Part shown: piece after piece, positions 52,022-62,020 of the stretch
Layout: the number at the start of each line of letters is the position of its first letter
Position numbering within the stretch: position 1 is the first letter of the stretch
From: Variovorax paradoxus
Lineage (GTDB): Bacteria; Pseudomonadota; Gammaproteobacteria; Burkholderiales; Burkholderiaceae_C
NCBI RefSeq assembly: GCF_022009635.1
Contig: NZ_CP091716.1
Span: forward strand, 1,379,001 to 1,443,000
DNA length: 64,000 nt
Reading direction: 5' to 3'
Notes under the pieces: model-generated
The model's database searches: none
What the model saw: the letters and a program-made list of their open reading frames with translations, nothing else
Told to the model about the DNA's origin: nothing
Program-made: the position numbers and the translations under genes

Positions 52022-53311
52022 CAGCTTGCGAGGCAACCACAAGGCCAGTTCCGGGAAGATGATGACCAGCACCATCACCACGAACATCGAGAACAGCATC
52101 CAGCCCACCCAGCGCACCGTCTCTTCCATGCGCACCTTCGCGATGCGGCACGACACCATCAAATTGACCGCGAGCGGCGGCGTGAACTGGCCCAGCGCCA
52201 CCTTCAGCGTGAGGATCACGCCGAACCACACCGGGTCCCACTTGTAGTACTGCACGATCGGCAACAGCAGCGGCACGAAGATCAGGAAAATCGACACGCC
52301 GTCCAGGAACATGCCCACGGTGATCAGCAGCAGGATCAGCAGCGCCAGGATGCCGTACTCGCCCAGGCCCGAATTCACGATGGCGCGCGTCACCGGGTCG
52401 ATCACGCCCAGCGTCGACAGCGAGTACGCGAAGATGCCCGCGAGCGACACCACCAGCAGAATCACCGCCGACAGCTCGCCCGACTCGCGCAAGATCACGA
52501 ACAGGTCGCGCACCTTGATGGTCCGGTGAACGAACATGCCCACGAACAGGCCGTAGAACACCGCCACCACCGCCGCTTCGGTCGGCGTGAACCAGCCCGC
52601 GCGCATGCCGCCCAAGATGAGCACCGGCGCCGCCAGCCCCCAGGTCGCTTCGCGAAAGCTCTTCCAGAAAGGCGGGCGCGGCAGCGTCGCCTCGAGCGCG
52701 CCCATCTTGTGCTTGCGGGCCAGCAGCACCGCCGGAATCATCAGCGCCAGGCCGGCCAGCACGCCCGGCACCATGCCCGCCGCGAACAGCGCCGGCACCG
52801 ATGCGCCGGGCACCAGCACCGAGTAAACGATGAACGCGACCGAGGGCGGAATCAGGATGTCTGTGGCTGCCGCCGCGCCCACCACGCTGGCCGAGAATGC
52901 CGCCGGGTAGCCCGCGCGCGACATGGCCGCGATCATCACCGCGCCCACGGCCGCCGCGTTGGCCGGGCCCGAGCCCGAGATGCCGCCGAGGAACATGGCC
53001 ACGGCAATGGCTACCAGCGGCAGCATGCCGGGGCCGCGCCCCACGATGGCAATCGCAAAGTTCACCAGCCGCAGCGCCACGCCGGAGCGGTCGAAGATGG
53101 AGCCCACCAGCACGAACATCGGAATGGCCAGCAGCGGATATTTGCCCAGGCCCGCATAGAAGTTCTGCGGCACGGCCAGCAGGCCGAACCATTGGGCGTC
53201 GCTGTTGGCCAGCGCGATGCAGGCGGCGCCCGCAAGGCCCAGCGCGGCGCCGATGGGCACGCCCACCAGCATCATCACGACGAAGGCGAGGAAGAGCAGG
53301 GTGGCGATCAC
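52013..53311 (-). CDS. dctM: TRAP transporter large permease DctM
   Basis: 432 residues from GTG at 53311, whose second and third bases are also part of the dctQ stop (GTGA overlap). About twelve hydrophobic segments of the DctM type: ATLLFLAFVVMMLVGVPIGAALG, GGISGSGPANAAAVGAVMI, TDILIPPSVAFIVYSVLV. It couples sodium flow to uptake of the DctP-bound substrate across the inner membrane. The last codons overlap a structured repeat. Confidence 0.93.
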   Translation of the reverse strand: MIATLLFLAFVVMMLVGVPIGAALGLAGAACIALANSDAQWFGLLAVPQNFYAGLGKYPLLAIPMFVLVGSIFDRSGVALRLVNFAIAIVGRGPGMLPLVAIAVAMFLGGISGSGPANAAAVGAVMIAAMSRAGYPAAFSASVVGAAAATDILIPPSVAFIVYSVLVPGASVPALFAAGMVPGVLAGLALMIPAVLLARKHKMGALEATLPRPPFWKSFREATWGLAAPVLILGGMRAGWFTPTEAAVVAVFYGLFVGMFVHRTIKVRDLFVILRESGELSAVILLVVSLAGIFAYSLSTLGVIDPVTRAIVNSGLGEYGILALLILLLITVGMFLDGVSIFLIFVPLLLPIVQYYKWDPVWFGVILTLKVALGQFTPPLAVNLMVSCRIAKVRMEETVRWVGWMLFSMFVVMVLVIIFPELALWLPRKLGY

Positions 53312-53937
53312 GAAGCGTCGCCCTTGCTCTTTTTCTTCGTCTTCCTTTCGGAGCCGTCGGTGCCGTAGTTGGTCTTGCGCCCGCGCCTGACCATGAGGCC
53401 TATGGCACGCAGCGCGATGGCGAAGGACACGATCGGCAGCCAGATCGAATACCACCACGCCGGCAGTCCGATGCCCGGCGTGGTCTCTTCGAAGCGATAG
53501 TCGTCCCACACCATGCGGATGCTGAGCGCGCCGATCAGCGTGAACAGAATGGCGATGGTCAGCGCGCCGAACTGCGCGAGCCGCTTGCGCCGGGCCATGG
53601 AGCCGCTTTCGGAGAAGTACTCGATGCGGATGTGCCGGTCGCGCGCCACGGCGGCCGAGCCGGCCACCAGCGCCAGCATGATCATGAGGAACACCGAGAA
53701 CTCTTCGGTCCACGCGAAGGACGAGTCGGTGAAGTAGCGCACCAGCACGTTGGCAAAGGTGATGAGCGCCAGCGCGCCCATGATGATGACGGTGAGCCAG
53801 TCCTCGATGGCTAATGGCACCTTGGTGGGTTCGTCGGCTGCTTCGATGTCGGGGGGGATGGGGCTGGCGGCGTCCAGCGTGGGGCCGGACTCGGGTGGAG
53901 TTGTCATCGCAGGAAGGTCAGTGAGGCCAAAAGCCAT
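53308..53937 (-). CDS. dctQ: TRAP transporter small permease DctQ
   Basis: 209 residues from ATG at 53937, or about 199 from ATG at 53907; no strong ribosome-binding site for either. Four membrane segments in the DctQ pattern: EDWLTVIIMGALALITFANVLVRYF, WTEEFSVFLMIMLALVAGSAAVARDRHIRIEYF. The C-terminus is basic and Lys-rich (RKTKKKSKGDAS). It forms the membrane part with DctM. It is the first gene of the TRAP operon, which has a TGGT...ACCA-type inverted repeat 65 bases upstream of its start. Confidence 0.88.
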   Translation of the reverse strand: MAFGLTDLPAMTTPPESGPTLDAASPIPPDIEAADEPTKVPLAIEDWLTVIIMGALALITFANVLVRYFTDSSFAWTEEFSVFLMIMLALVAGSAAVARDRHIRIEYFSESGSMARRKRLAQFGALTIAILFTLIGALSIRMVWDDYRFEETTPGIGLPAWWYSIWLPIVSFAIALRAIGLMVRRGRKTNYGTDGSERKTKKKSKGDAS

Positions 53938-54001
53938 GTCACCGGGCGGACGCCAGGACGCGTTCCGTACACCTCGACAGGGAAACAGCCGCCCATGCTA
54001 G

Positions 54002-54016
54002 GTGGTCGATGACCAC
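54002..54016. promoter_or_regulatory. TGGT...ACCA inverted repeat upstream of the TRAP operon
   Basis: GTGGTC-GAT-GACCAC, perfect 6-bp arms, 65 bases before the dctQ start. TGGT/ACCA cores are typical of GntR/FadR-type operators, but no such regulator gene is adjacent. Confidence 0.4.
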
Positions 54017-54062
54017 TCATGTATCGGGGGTTTCCTTAGCTGCTGGGGCTTGTGGAGCGGCT

Positions 54063-54163
54063 TTCAGGGCGTGTGCACAGGCCGCCGGGTACTCCCCTCC
54101 GCGAATGTCCCCCGCCCTTCGGGCTCCTCCTTTATTTCGCTGCGGGGAGCACCCGACGCCCTG
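54063..54163 (+). repeat. Structured palindromic repeat flanking the island (left, full copy)
   Basis: Outer stem CAGGGCGT (54065-54072) with ACGCCCTG (54156-54163); second stem GGGT-A-CTCCCC (54087-54097) with GGGGAG-C-ACCC (54144-54154); inner pairs GCGAA (54101-54105) with TTCGC (54136-54140) and GCCC-TTC-GGGC (54114-54124). The 46-base core 54098-54143 matches the reverse complement of 58034-58079 at 44 positions, while the stems differ but still pair. Confidence 0.8.
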
Positions 54164-54259
54164 CGCACGATGAGCGCGGCTGTGAGGTTGGCGGTTCGAC
54201 CGCTGCGGCGGATTGCCAGCGAAACCCGAAGAAGATCCGCAATCTGCGCGCGGCGATGG

Positions 54260-54553
54260 TCAAGTGCGATAGCTCTCGTACTCTTCCAAGAAGAGCCGAG
54301 CGGCTTCATCGATGAATTGCGTGCGGCGCTTGCGCAAATCTGCGAGCTTCATGGCGACGCTCTTATAGATCACCTTGTGCGCTTGGTTCTTGATCGCTTC
54401 GCCGTCGAATTCATCCAACTCGGCAGCCTCTTCGTCGATGACAGAACCCACCAATCTCAGAAGGTCCTCTTTTGTGATCCGATCGACGGCGACGTACGAA
54501 CCGTCCGCGGCCAAGAAATACCCATGGTTGTCAGCGATCCTTAATAGCTTCAT
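54260..54553 (-). CDS. Small acidic protein, partner of PHP-ATPase
   Basis: 97 residues from ATG at 54553 (MKLLRIADNHGYFLAADGSYVAVDRIT); the codons above that start belong to the upstream gene's coding region. It overlaps the 3' end of the PHP-ATPase gene by 23 bases, so translation is coupled. Not recognised as a known family. An N-terminal strand-rich part (to about residue 30) is followed by a helical, Glu/Lys-rich part (KEDLLRLVGSVIDEEAAELDEFDGEAIKNQAHKVIY, LADLRKRRTQFIDEAARLFLEEYE). Overall acidic, G+C lower than the surroundings. It could be a regulator, adaptor or antitoxin-like partner of the ATPase; this is speculation. Confidence 0.7.
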   Translation of the reverse strand: MKLLRIADNHGYFLAADGSYVAVDRITKEDLLRLVGSVIDEEAAELDEFDGEAIKNQAHKVIYKSVAMKLADLRKRRTQFIDEAARLFLEEYESYRT

Positions 54554-56558
54554 ACGCCTCCATTCGCTTCTCGTAAGTTTGCACACCAGCCTCAAGCGAG
54601 TCCAACAGCGTTTCATAGCTTGCAATGGCTTGTCCGTCCATCGACCTCATGGTCTTGTCCGTTGGATGGCCTGAGAAGATTTGGTATCGAGCTTCACCGT
54701 TCTCAATGATCTTGGTCGTAAATAGCAGGTAGTCAGCGCCGATCGATGCACCGACAGTGCTGTTGTGAGTGACAACTACCACTGGCATCGTCTCGGAGAT
54801 GCTCTTCAGGATTTGGTTGACTTCACTTTTAAGAAAGAGGTTGTCAAACGAAGACTCGGGCTCGTCGATCAACAGCAAGTCGTAGTTGCGGGCATCAGAG
54901 ATCTCGTGCAGGAGTCTGAACTCCGAGCGTTCTCCTCCTGAAACCGCGTACCCATCCTTGTTGAGGATGCGACAACTCACCTTAGCGAAAAGTTTGTAGT
55001 AATCCGCAGGAGCGACATCTTCGTTTACCTTGAGTTCGCCAAGGTAAGCATAGGGACTCTTGTATTTTTTGAAGGCGTCGCCGAACGCTGCTCGGGTTCG
55101 GTTGACCGTTTTTATTTCCCCAGCCCCCGAGAAGGGCTCGCACCGGACTTCGATCTTGAAGCCCTGTAGGGTGTCTTCAGATACGACCTTGTTCTTGCGG
55201 ATCGATTCGACGATTTCGGTGAATCGCGCCACCTTCCTTTTGTCCAGCGATACGCTGTACAGATCTACATCCAGCACTTGAGGGGCAGATGTATGGAAGC
55301 TGAGTCCTTGCTTGATGTCCCTGACGAGTTCGTTAACTAATTTCTTCCGAGTTTCTCCTGTGCTTTGCGCGCGAAAAAGTTCGATCAATTCGCGCGCTAG
55401 ACTTTTGAGGGCCGCTCGCTCCACGTGCTTCTCAATGATCGGTCGGTGCTCGATGTTTTCGATGAGATGCTGAATGGAGCGGATCAGCTTTTCAAGGTTC
55501 TCAGGATTTTCGACGGAGAACTCCACCTCATCGAACAACGTGGCATTGGAAAACGCATCGCGCTTGTCCGTCTCCTCCGCGGCCCGTAAGAGCGTCGTGA
55601 CGTATTCGGAGACGCGACGGTCATTTGCCTCCAAATCAATCGTGACAACACCGTCAAGGACTCGCTTCAGACCCGCGAGATACTGGTCCAGCACGATGCT
55701 GCGTCTTCGCTCGACGCTGGTTGTGAATTCGCGTTCATCGTTGTCCGAATCGTGCTGAACAAGTTGAAACTGCTTGATGTACTTAATGTTCCGAACCTCG
55801 TTCGAGATGCGATCGAGCGTATAGCTCTTCCCTGTGGACCGGGCACCGATCACCACGTTCAGACCAGTAGAGAGTTGCTGGCCGTCGTCGAATACCTGCC
55901 AGAGCTTGTTTCCGTAGCGCTCTGACAGCGCGACTTTCGCCTTATCCTTCAGGCAAGCCTTCAGTGCCTCAAGCGTCACGTCACCGCAGTCAACAAAGGT
56001 TTGCCGCGTCGGCAGTGATGTGAAGTCAGCAGCCATGCGTGAGTCGCTGAAGAGAACTGGGGTCGGCTTAGCTGGATCTTTGACATTGCGGACGAACTTC
56101 TTCGCGCTATCTACCTCCCCAGCGCTGATATAGGGCCTCAGCTTATCCAGCGTTTCGCCAGTAATCGCAGGTCGCTTGTCGTAGTGAGGGATGATGAGGT
56201 AGTTGGCTAAGTCTCCGAAGATGGCGATCAGTTCATCGACAGAGATGCTGTCCCCCAGCTTGGTGATGTGGCCAGACACCTCAGCAGTCTTCGTCTTAAA
56301 GTCGTCGATATCCGTCGGCCTCGCGATCACGAGGACATGTGCGGCGTCGACGTTGATTTCGATGCCAGGGAAAACGACGATAGGCACAGCATCTTTGATG
56401 AGCTGGAACTGCTCTGCGTCGAAGATGTCATGGTTGGTGACTGCCACCGCATCGAGCTTCGCGTCAGCAACGTACCTCTTGAAGGTATCGATGCTGAACT
56501 CGAAACTCCGATCACTGATCGTCTTGACGGTATGAATGTGCAGATCGATTTTCTTCAA
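54531..56558 (-). CDS. PHP-domain phosphoesterase fused to ABC/SMC-type ATPase
   Basis: 675 residues from TTG at 56558; an in-frame TAG four codons upstream and the immediate MKKIDLHIHT fix this start. PHP domain to about residue 215: H7/H9 (LHIHT), H43-D44 (TNHD), E67 (FPGIEI), H74, H125 (PHYDKR). The last motif is SDSR where PHP enzymes often have an Asp-Ala-His. Then an ABC-type ATPase: Walker A GARSTGKS (238-245), signature VSGGERSE (539-546), Walker B LLLIDEPESS (561-570) and His598 (VVTHNS). Charged, coiled-coil-like insert between. Layout resembles PHP-AAA proteins of defence or DNA-metabolism islands (TrlF-like); I cannot confirm the family. Lower G+C than neighbours suggests recent transfer. 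Confidence 0.85.
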   Translation of the reverse strand: MKKIDLHIHTVKTISDRSFEFSIDTFKRYVADAKLDAVAVTNHDIFDAEQFQLIKDAVPIVVFPGIEINVDAAHVLVIARPTDIDDFKTKTAEVSGHITKLGDSISVDELIAIFGDLANYLIIPHYDKRPAITGETLDKLRPYISAGEVDSAKKFVRNVKDPAKPTPVLFSDSRMAADFTSLPTRQTFVDCGDVTLEALKACLKDKAKVALSERYGNKLWQVFDDGQQLSTGLNVVIGARSTGKSYTLDRISNEVRNIKYIKQFQLVQHDSDNDEREFTTSVERRRSIVLDQYLAGLKRVLDGVVTIDLEANDRRVSEYVTTLLRAAEETDKRDAFSNATLFDEVEFSVENPENLEKLIRSIQHLIENIEHRPIIEKHVERAALKSLARELIELFRAQSTGETRKKLVNELVRDIKQGLSFHTSAPQVLDVDLYSVSLDKRKVARFTEIVESIRKNKVVSEDTLQGFKIEVRCEPFSGAGEIKTVNRTRAAFGDAFKKYKSPYAYLGELKVNEDVAPADYYKLFAKVSCRILNKDGYAVSGGERSEFRLLHEISDARNYDLLLIDEPESSFDNLFLKSEVNQILKSISETMPVVVVTHNSTVGASIGADYLLFTTKIIENGEARYQIFSGHPTDKTMRSMDGQAIASYETLLDSLEAGVQTYEKRMEAYEAIKDR

Positions 56559-56924
56559 GGCACGGCCCTATTGTGGGGAGGCAGACGAAGTGTGCGGCAA
56601 TGATCCCAGCAAACAGAGTGGCTGAGAGTGATCAGGACATAGGAGTACGCCGACACCATACGAAGTGGCCAGCCCCCATCTCTTGTTCGGCGGCCGCGGA
56701 ATCACACTACCGCAAGGTCCAAACCCAACTACTGCGATCCCTGTTGTCGCGACGGTCCTCCTGCTGGGAGCCTTCTCAATCCGCGACGTGTCCGTACACG
56801 ATCACGCATCAGACATTCGCAGATAAATCTGACAGACCGCTCTTTGCGAAGCAGGTGAGGGCTGGCAAAGTCAGGTCGCTGATCGAGTGTTGCGACGAAC
56901 TGGCTTGGAGTTATTTGGGGCTCG
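56559..56924. other. Island intergenic region upstream of the PHP-ATPase
   Basis: 366 bases, no convincing gene. A top-strand open frame crosses it but has no family likeness and continues into the complement of the small secreted gene. It should hold the PHP-ATPase promoter on the bottom strand; no clear hexamers were assigned. Confidence 0.5.
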
Positions 56925-57050
56925 CTAGTGGCAATGAGAGCCCCCATTTTTGTGGTCACGATGACAGCCGTTCTTGTCAGTACCTCCCGAGTGCGCAAGT
57001 GCTCCACAGCTAAAGCAAAGCGCAGCGATCAGTATTGCAACCTTCTTCAT
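56925..57050 (-). CDS. Small secreted His/Cys-rich protein with HSGG...GCH...HCH motif
   Basis: 41 residues, too short for most gene callers. Reading the bottom strand from ATG at 57050 gives a Lys-Lys start and hydrophobic stretch (MKKVAILIAALCFSCGALA) that works as a signal peptide, then HSGGTDKNGCHRDHKNGGSHCH to a stop at 56925. An AGGAG sits six bases before the ATG. The HSGGT-x(3)-GCH ... HCH pattern is the conserved C-terminal motif of YHYH-type small bacterial proteins and suggests metal binding. Function unknown. It sits inside the low-GC island. Confidence 0.72.
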   Translation of the reverse strand: MKKVAILIAALCFSCGALAHSGGTDKNGCHRDHKNGGSHCH

Positions 57051-57431
57051 GATGTCTCCTCGTTCCAACGAGCGCTGTAGTGTGTACCTCCACTTCTTTT
57101 GCCGGGCAGGGGTTTACGAGCGTTCTCCCATGAACATGGGATAAGCGCGAGGCCTCGTGCATCGAATGTGACGATGAGTGGTTGCTAGGGCCGTGAATTG
57201 AAAGTCCAATTCAGACCGGTTGCCGACGCTCAGTGCGTCTAGGCGAATTGGCACTGCCGCTGCAAAGCGGATGCTGGCATCGTCTGCCGATGATCAGCAT
57301 GGAGCGCGTAGCTGACGCCGAGGCCCCCCAACGAGCAACTCAACCAAACTGAATTTCCTCCATCACGAAGACTTCAGCTATCGCCAGAAGACCTGTTCTC
57401 CAGGCGGCCCGCGAAACCCGCAGACCAGCCG
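57051..57431. other. Palindrome-rich intergenic region
   Basis: 381 bases without a gene. Three inverted repeats lie upstream of the small secreted gene: CTCGTT-CC-AACGAG at 57059-57072, touching its ribosome-binding site; TCCCATG-AA-CATGGGA at 57126-57141; and TGAATTG-AAAGTC-CAATTCA at 57194-57213. They are probably operator or RNA hairpin sites. The rest of the region has no recognised content. Confidence 0.5.
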
Positions 57432-57701
57432 TTAGCTGCTGGTCTCAGGCGCTCCGCGCCGCGTCTTCTCGCTCATCTGAAACAGTTGCCCCGCCTTGCG
57501 AGCAAGTTCAGCCGCAAGCCAAAGCAGGTTGTCCAATCGTCGAGGCCCATCCCCGCTGCACCAATCGATGTCTTCCCCGTGGCAAACCCACAGTAGAGCT
57601 TCGAGCTGAGAGAGGGTGTTTTCGAGAAGATCCGCTGGGTCTTGGGCGTTGTCTTCGGAAGCTACCGGCGTGCGAGGCCGGGCTATAGTCGTGGTAGCCA
57701 T
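57432..57701 (-). CDS. Short hypothetical protein (DUF3077-like)
   Basis: 89 residues from ATG at 57701, ten bases after an AAAGGA. A Thr/Pro-rich start (MATTTIARPRTPVASED) is followed by a helical part, DPADLLENTLSQLEALLWVCHGEDIDWCSGDGPRRLDNLLWLAAELARKAGQLF, that vaguely recalls the DUF3077/DUF6124 small proteins of Pseudomonas and relatives. The N-terminal end could extend to 57845 but that part is poorly conserved looking. No function known. It lies near the right edge of the island. Confidence 0.6.
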   Translation of the reverse strand: MATTTIARPRTPVASEDNAQDPADLLENTLSQLEALLWVCHGEDIDWCSGDGPRRLDNLLWLAAELARKAGQLFQMSEKTRRGAPETSS

Positions 57702-58129
57702 TTTTGTGCGGTCCTTTAGAGGTGTTGCACGAACTTGGTTAGACGGTCGGGGTGCTGAGAACACCTCGGCCGTCGCCTTTTGATACCTCGCATCCGCATC
57801 GCTGCTTTCGCACCGACGACCTGCCGCGAGGCAAGCAGCCTTCAAACATCTGAGTAGTGGTGGGGGTGTCGCGCCTTTCTTCTCCCCTTGGTGGGGTGTT
57901 GAGTGACAGGGGCATTCACTCTAGAGAAGAACCCGGCGAAGTAGCCGGCTCATGCGGCACGAAGTCTTGATAACCGCCAACAAATGCCGCTTCCACAGCG
58001 GCACTGAACGCTCACGCTGGCGGGGTGCCTTGCGCAGCGAAATAAAGGGGGAGCCCGAAGGGCGGAGGACATTCGCGGAGCAAGGTACCCCGTCGGCGTG
58101 AGCGCCCCCCGGACGCAATCCAAAAAGCG
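57702..58129. other. Intergenic region at right edge of the island
   Basis: 428 bases with no convincing gene. It contains the structured repeat at 58009-58104, in inverted orientation to the left one. Between 57846 and 57920 there are short GC-rich runs (GTGGGGGTGTCGC and similar) that look like decayed intergenic sequence. The chromosomal G+C and gene style resume at the nitronate monooxygenase gene. Confidence 0.55.
58009..58104 (-). repeat. Structured palindromic repeat flanking the island (right copy)
   Basis: Outer stem CGCTCACGC (58009-58017) with GCGTGAGCG (58096-58104); second stem CGGGGT-G-CCTTGC (58021-58033) with GCAAGG-T-ACCCCG (58080-58092); the core 58034-58079 is the reverse complement of the left copy's core, 44 of 46 identical. 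The stems are wholly different in sequence from the left copy, yet complementary, so the fold is kept. Confidence 0.8.
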
Positions 58130-60048
<1,919 letters not shown>

Positions 60049-60098
60049 TTCATTTCTCCTGTGCGGCAACTTGCGGCACGCGATTCAACGAGACTTTT

Positions 60099-60193
60099 CG
60101 GGGAACACCGCGGAACCGGCTTTGCCGGGCCGCTGGTGTTGCCCCCGGTAGGGGGGTGGCGTAGCGACACGAAGTGCGCGAAGCCTGGGGGTG
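60099..60193. repeat. GC-rich REP-like sequence between etfB and etfA
   Basis: About 95 bases with two hairpins, CCGGC-TTT-GCCGG (60116-60128) and CCCCC-GGTA-GGGGG (60142-60155), followed by GTGGCGTAGCGACACGAAGT and a CTGGGGG end. This kind of block recurs in intergenic spaces of Comamonadaceae genomes, but only one copy is seen here. Confidence 0.55.
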
Positions 60194-60195
60194 AG

Positions 60196-60945
60196 TCAAA
60201 TGACCTTCGCTTCGTTCTTCAGTTTGTCCACCAGCGTTGCAACGTCGGGCACCTTGATGCCGGCGCCGCGCTTCGGAGGTTCGGCGACCTTCAGGGTCTT
60301 CAGGCGGGGCTTGACGTCCACGCCCAGGTCTTCGGGCTTGACCGTGTCCAGCTGCTTCTTCTTGGCCTTCATGATGTTGGGCAACGTCACGTAGCGCGGC
60401 TCGTTCAGGCGCAGGTCGGTCGTGATGACGGCCGGCAGCGTGAGCGCGACGGTTTCCAGGCCGCCGTCGACTTCACGCGTCACGGTGGCCTTGTCGCCGG
60501 CAACTTCGACCTTGGAGGCGAAGGTGGCTTGCGGCAGGTCGGCCAGCGCGGCCAGCATCTGGCCGGTCTGGTTGGCGTCGTCGTCGATGGCCTGCTTGCC
60601 CAGGATGATCAGCTGGGGCTGTTCCTTGTCGACCAGCGCCTTCAGCAACTTGGCCACGGCCAGGGGCTGCAGTTCTTCGGTGGTCTCCACCAGGATGCCG
60701 CGGTCGGCGCCGATGGCCATCGCGGTGCGCAGGGTTTCCTGGCACTTGGCGTCACCGCACGAGACGGCGATCACTTCCGTGACCACGCCCTTTTCTTTCA
60801 GGCGCACGGCTTCTTCGACAGCGATCTCGTCGAAGGGGTTCATGCTCATCTTGACGTTGGCAATGTCCACCCCGGTGCCGTCGCTCTTCACGCGCACCTT
60901 CACGTTGTAATCGACGACCCGTTTGACAGGTACCAGAACCTTCAT
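60196..60945 (-). CDS. etfB: Electron transfer flavoprotein beta subunit
   Basis: 249 residues from ATG at 60945. Conserved EtfB landmarks: [40 protein letters not shown], and [27 protein letters not shown], and [18 protein letters not shown], the recognition loop for acyl-CoA dehydrogenase. It forms a heterodimer with EtfA and holds AMP. It is upstream of etfA on the same strand; a 147-base gap with a repeat divides them. Confidence 0.96.
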   Translation of the reverse strand: MKVLVPVKRVVDYNVKVRVKSDGTGVDIANVKMSMNPFDEIAVEEAVRLKEKGVVTEVIAVSCGDAKCQETLRTAMAIGADRGILVETTEELQPLAVAKLLKALVDKEQPQLIILGKQAIDDDANQTGQMLAALADLPQATFASKVEVAGDKATVTREVDGGLETVALTLPAVITTDLRLNEPRYVTLPNIMKAKKKQLDTVKPEDLGVDVKPRLKTLKVAEPPKRGAGIKVPDVATLVDKLKNEAKVI

Positions 60946-60983
60946 GGCTGTTCCTTTGAATGACTGAAGAATGAGTTGGATGC

Positions 60984-61985
60984 TTACTCGAGCTTGGCGC
61001 CCGACTGCTTGATGAGGCGCTCCCAAACCGGGCGCTCGGCCTTGTAGGCGGTGGCGAAGAGCTCGGGCGAGCTGTCCTTGATCTCGAAGCCCATGGCCGC
61101 CACGCGCTGCTGCACGTCGGGCTGCTGCGTGGCCTTGCGCACTTCCTGCGCGATGCGGTCCACGATGGGCTTGGGCGTCTTGGCGGGCACCGCGATGGCG
61201 AGCCAGCCGGTCACGCGGTAGGCCTCGTCCTTCAGGCCTTGCTCGGCCAGGGTGGGCACGTCGGGCAGGGTGCTCATGCGGCGCTCGCCGCTCACGCCGA
61301 TGGCGCGGATCTTTCCGGAGTCGATGTGCGGCTTGGCCACCAGCGCGCTGGCGTAGGCCATCTGGATCTGGCCGCCGATCAGGTCCTGCATCATCGGCGC
61401 CTCGCCCTTGTAGGCGACGTGGTTCATGTCGGACTGCGTGGCAAGGCTCATGTGCGCGCCGGCCAGGTGCGGGTACGCGCCCACGCCGTACGAACCGTAG
61501 GCCACCTTGCCCTTGTTGGCGACGACGTACTTCAGCAGCTCCGGGCCGGTCTTCGCGGGCACGCCGGGGTGCACCACCAGCACCAGCGGCGCCATCGCGA
61601 TCTGGTAGATCAGCGTGAGGTCGCGCTGCGTGTCGTAGGGCAGCTTCTCGTAGAGGAACTCGTTGGTCATGAGCGAGTTGCTCAGGCCCAGCACGATGGT
61701 GTAGCCGTCGGCCGGCGACTTGACGACCGCGTCGGTGCCGATGATGCCGGCCGCGCCGGGCTTGTTGTCGATGATCACGGGCTGGCCCATGCCGGCCGAC
61801 ATCTTCTGGCCGATCACGCGCGCCAGCACGTCGGTGGCGCCGCCCGCGGCGAAGGGCACGACCATGCGGATCGGCTTGTTCGGGTAGGTGCCCTGTGCCT
61901 GCGCATGGGGCAGCGCGCACAGCGTGGCAACGGAAGCGGCGGCGCACAGCAGGGCACGGCGGGTCGGAAGGCGGAAGCTCGTCAC
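60984..61985 (-). CDS. Bug/TctC-family periplasmic substrate-binding protein
   Basis: 333 residues with a signal peptide ([23 protein letters not shown]). The Bug fold: [54 protein letters not shown], then [16 protein letters not shown] and [25 protein letters not shown]. The family is greatly expanded in Burkholderiales. No TctAB membrane genes are near, so it is an orphan receptor. It is 38 bases upstream of etfB and downstream of the acyl-CoA synthetase on one strand. Confidence 0.92.
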   Translation of the reverse strand: MTSFRLPTRRALLCAAASVATLCALPHAQAQGTYPNKPIRMVVPFAAGGATDVLARVIGQKMSAGMGQPVIIDNKPGAAGIIGTDAVVKSPADGYTIVLGLSNSLMTNEFLYEKLPYDTQRDLTLIYQIAMAPLVLVVHPGVPAKTGPELLKYVVANKGKVAYGSYGVGAYPHLAGAHMSLATQSDMNHVAYKGEAPMMQDLIGGQIQMAYASALVAKPHIDSGKIRAIGVSGERRMSTLPDVPTLAEQGLKDEAYRVTGWLAIAVPAKTPKPIVDRIAQEVRKATQQPDVQQRVAAMGFEIKDSSPELFATAYKAERPVWERLIKQSGAKLE

Positions 61986-62020
61986 TTGTCTCTATCTCTC
62001 GGTCTTGGTTTTGAAAAGGG

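Larger units (their letters stand above)
53938..54259. other. Intergenic region at left edge of accessory island
   Basis: 322 bases with no convincing gene. It holds the probable dctQ promoter, an inverted repeat at 54002-54016 and the structured repeat at 54063-54163. The sequence between 54164 and 54259 has no recognised feature. It marks the switch from high-GC TRAP genes to the lower-GC island. Confidence 0.6.

Noticed and set aside
56573..57013. 146-codon top-strand frame in the island
   Set aside because: No recognisable domain, biased composition, and it runs through the complement of the small secreted gene that has a signal peptide and ribosome-binding site.
53938..58129. Prophage or integron carrying the island
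   Set aside because: No integrase, transposase, phage structural gene or tRNA attachment site was seen between the flanking repeats.
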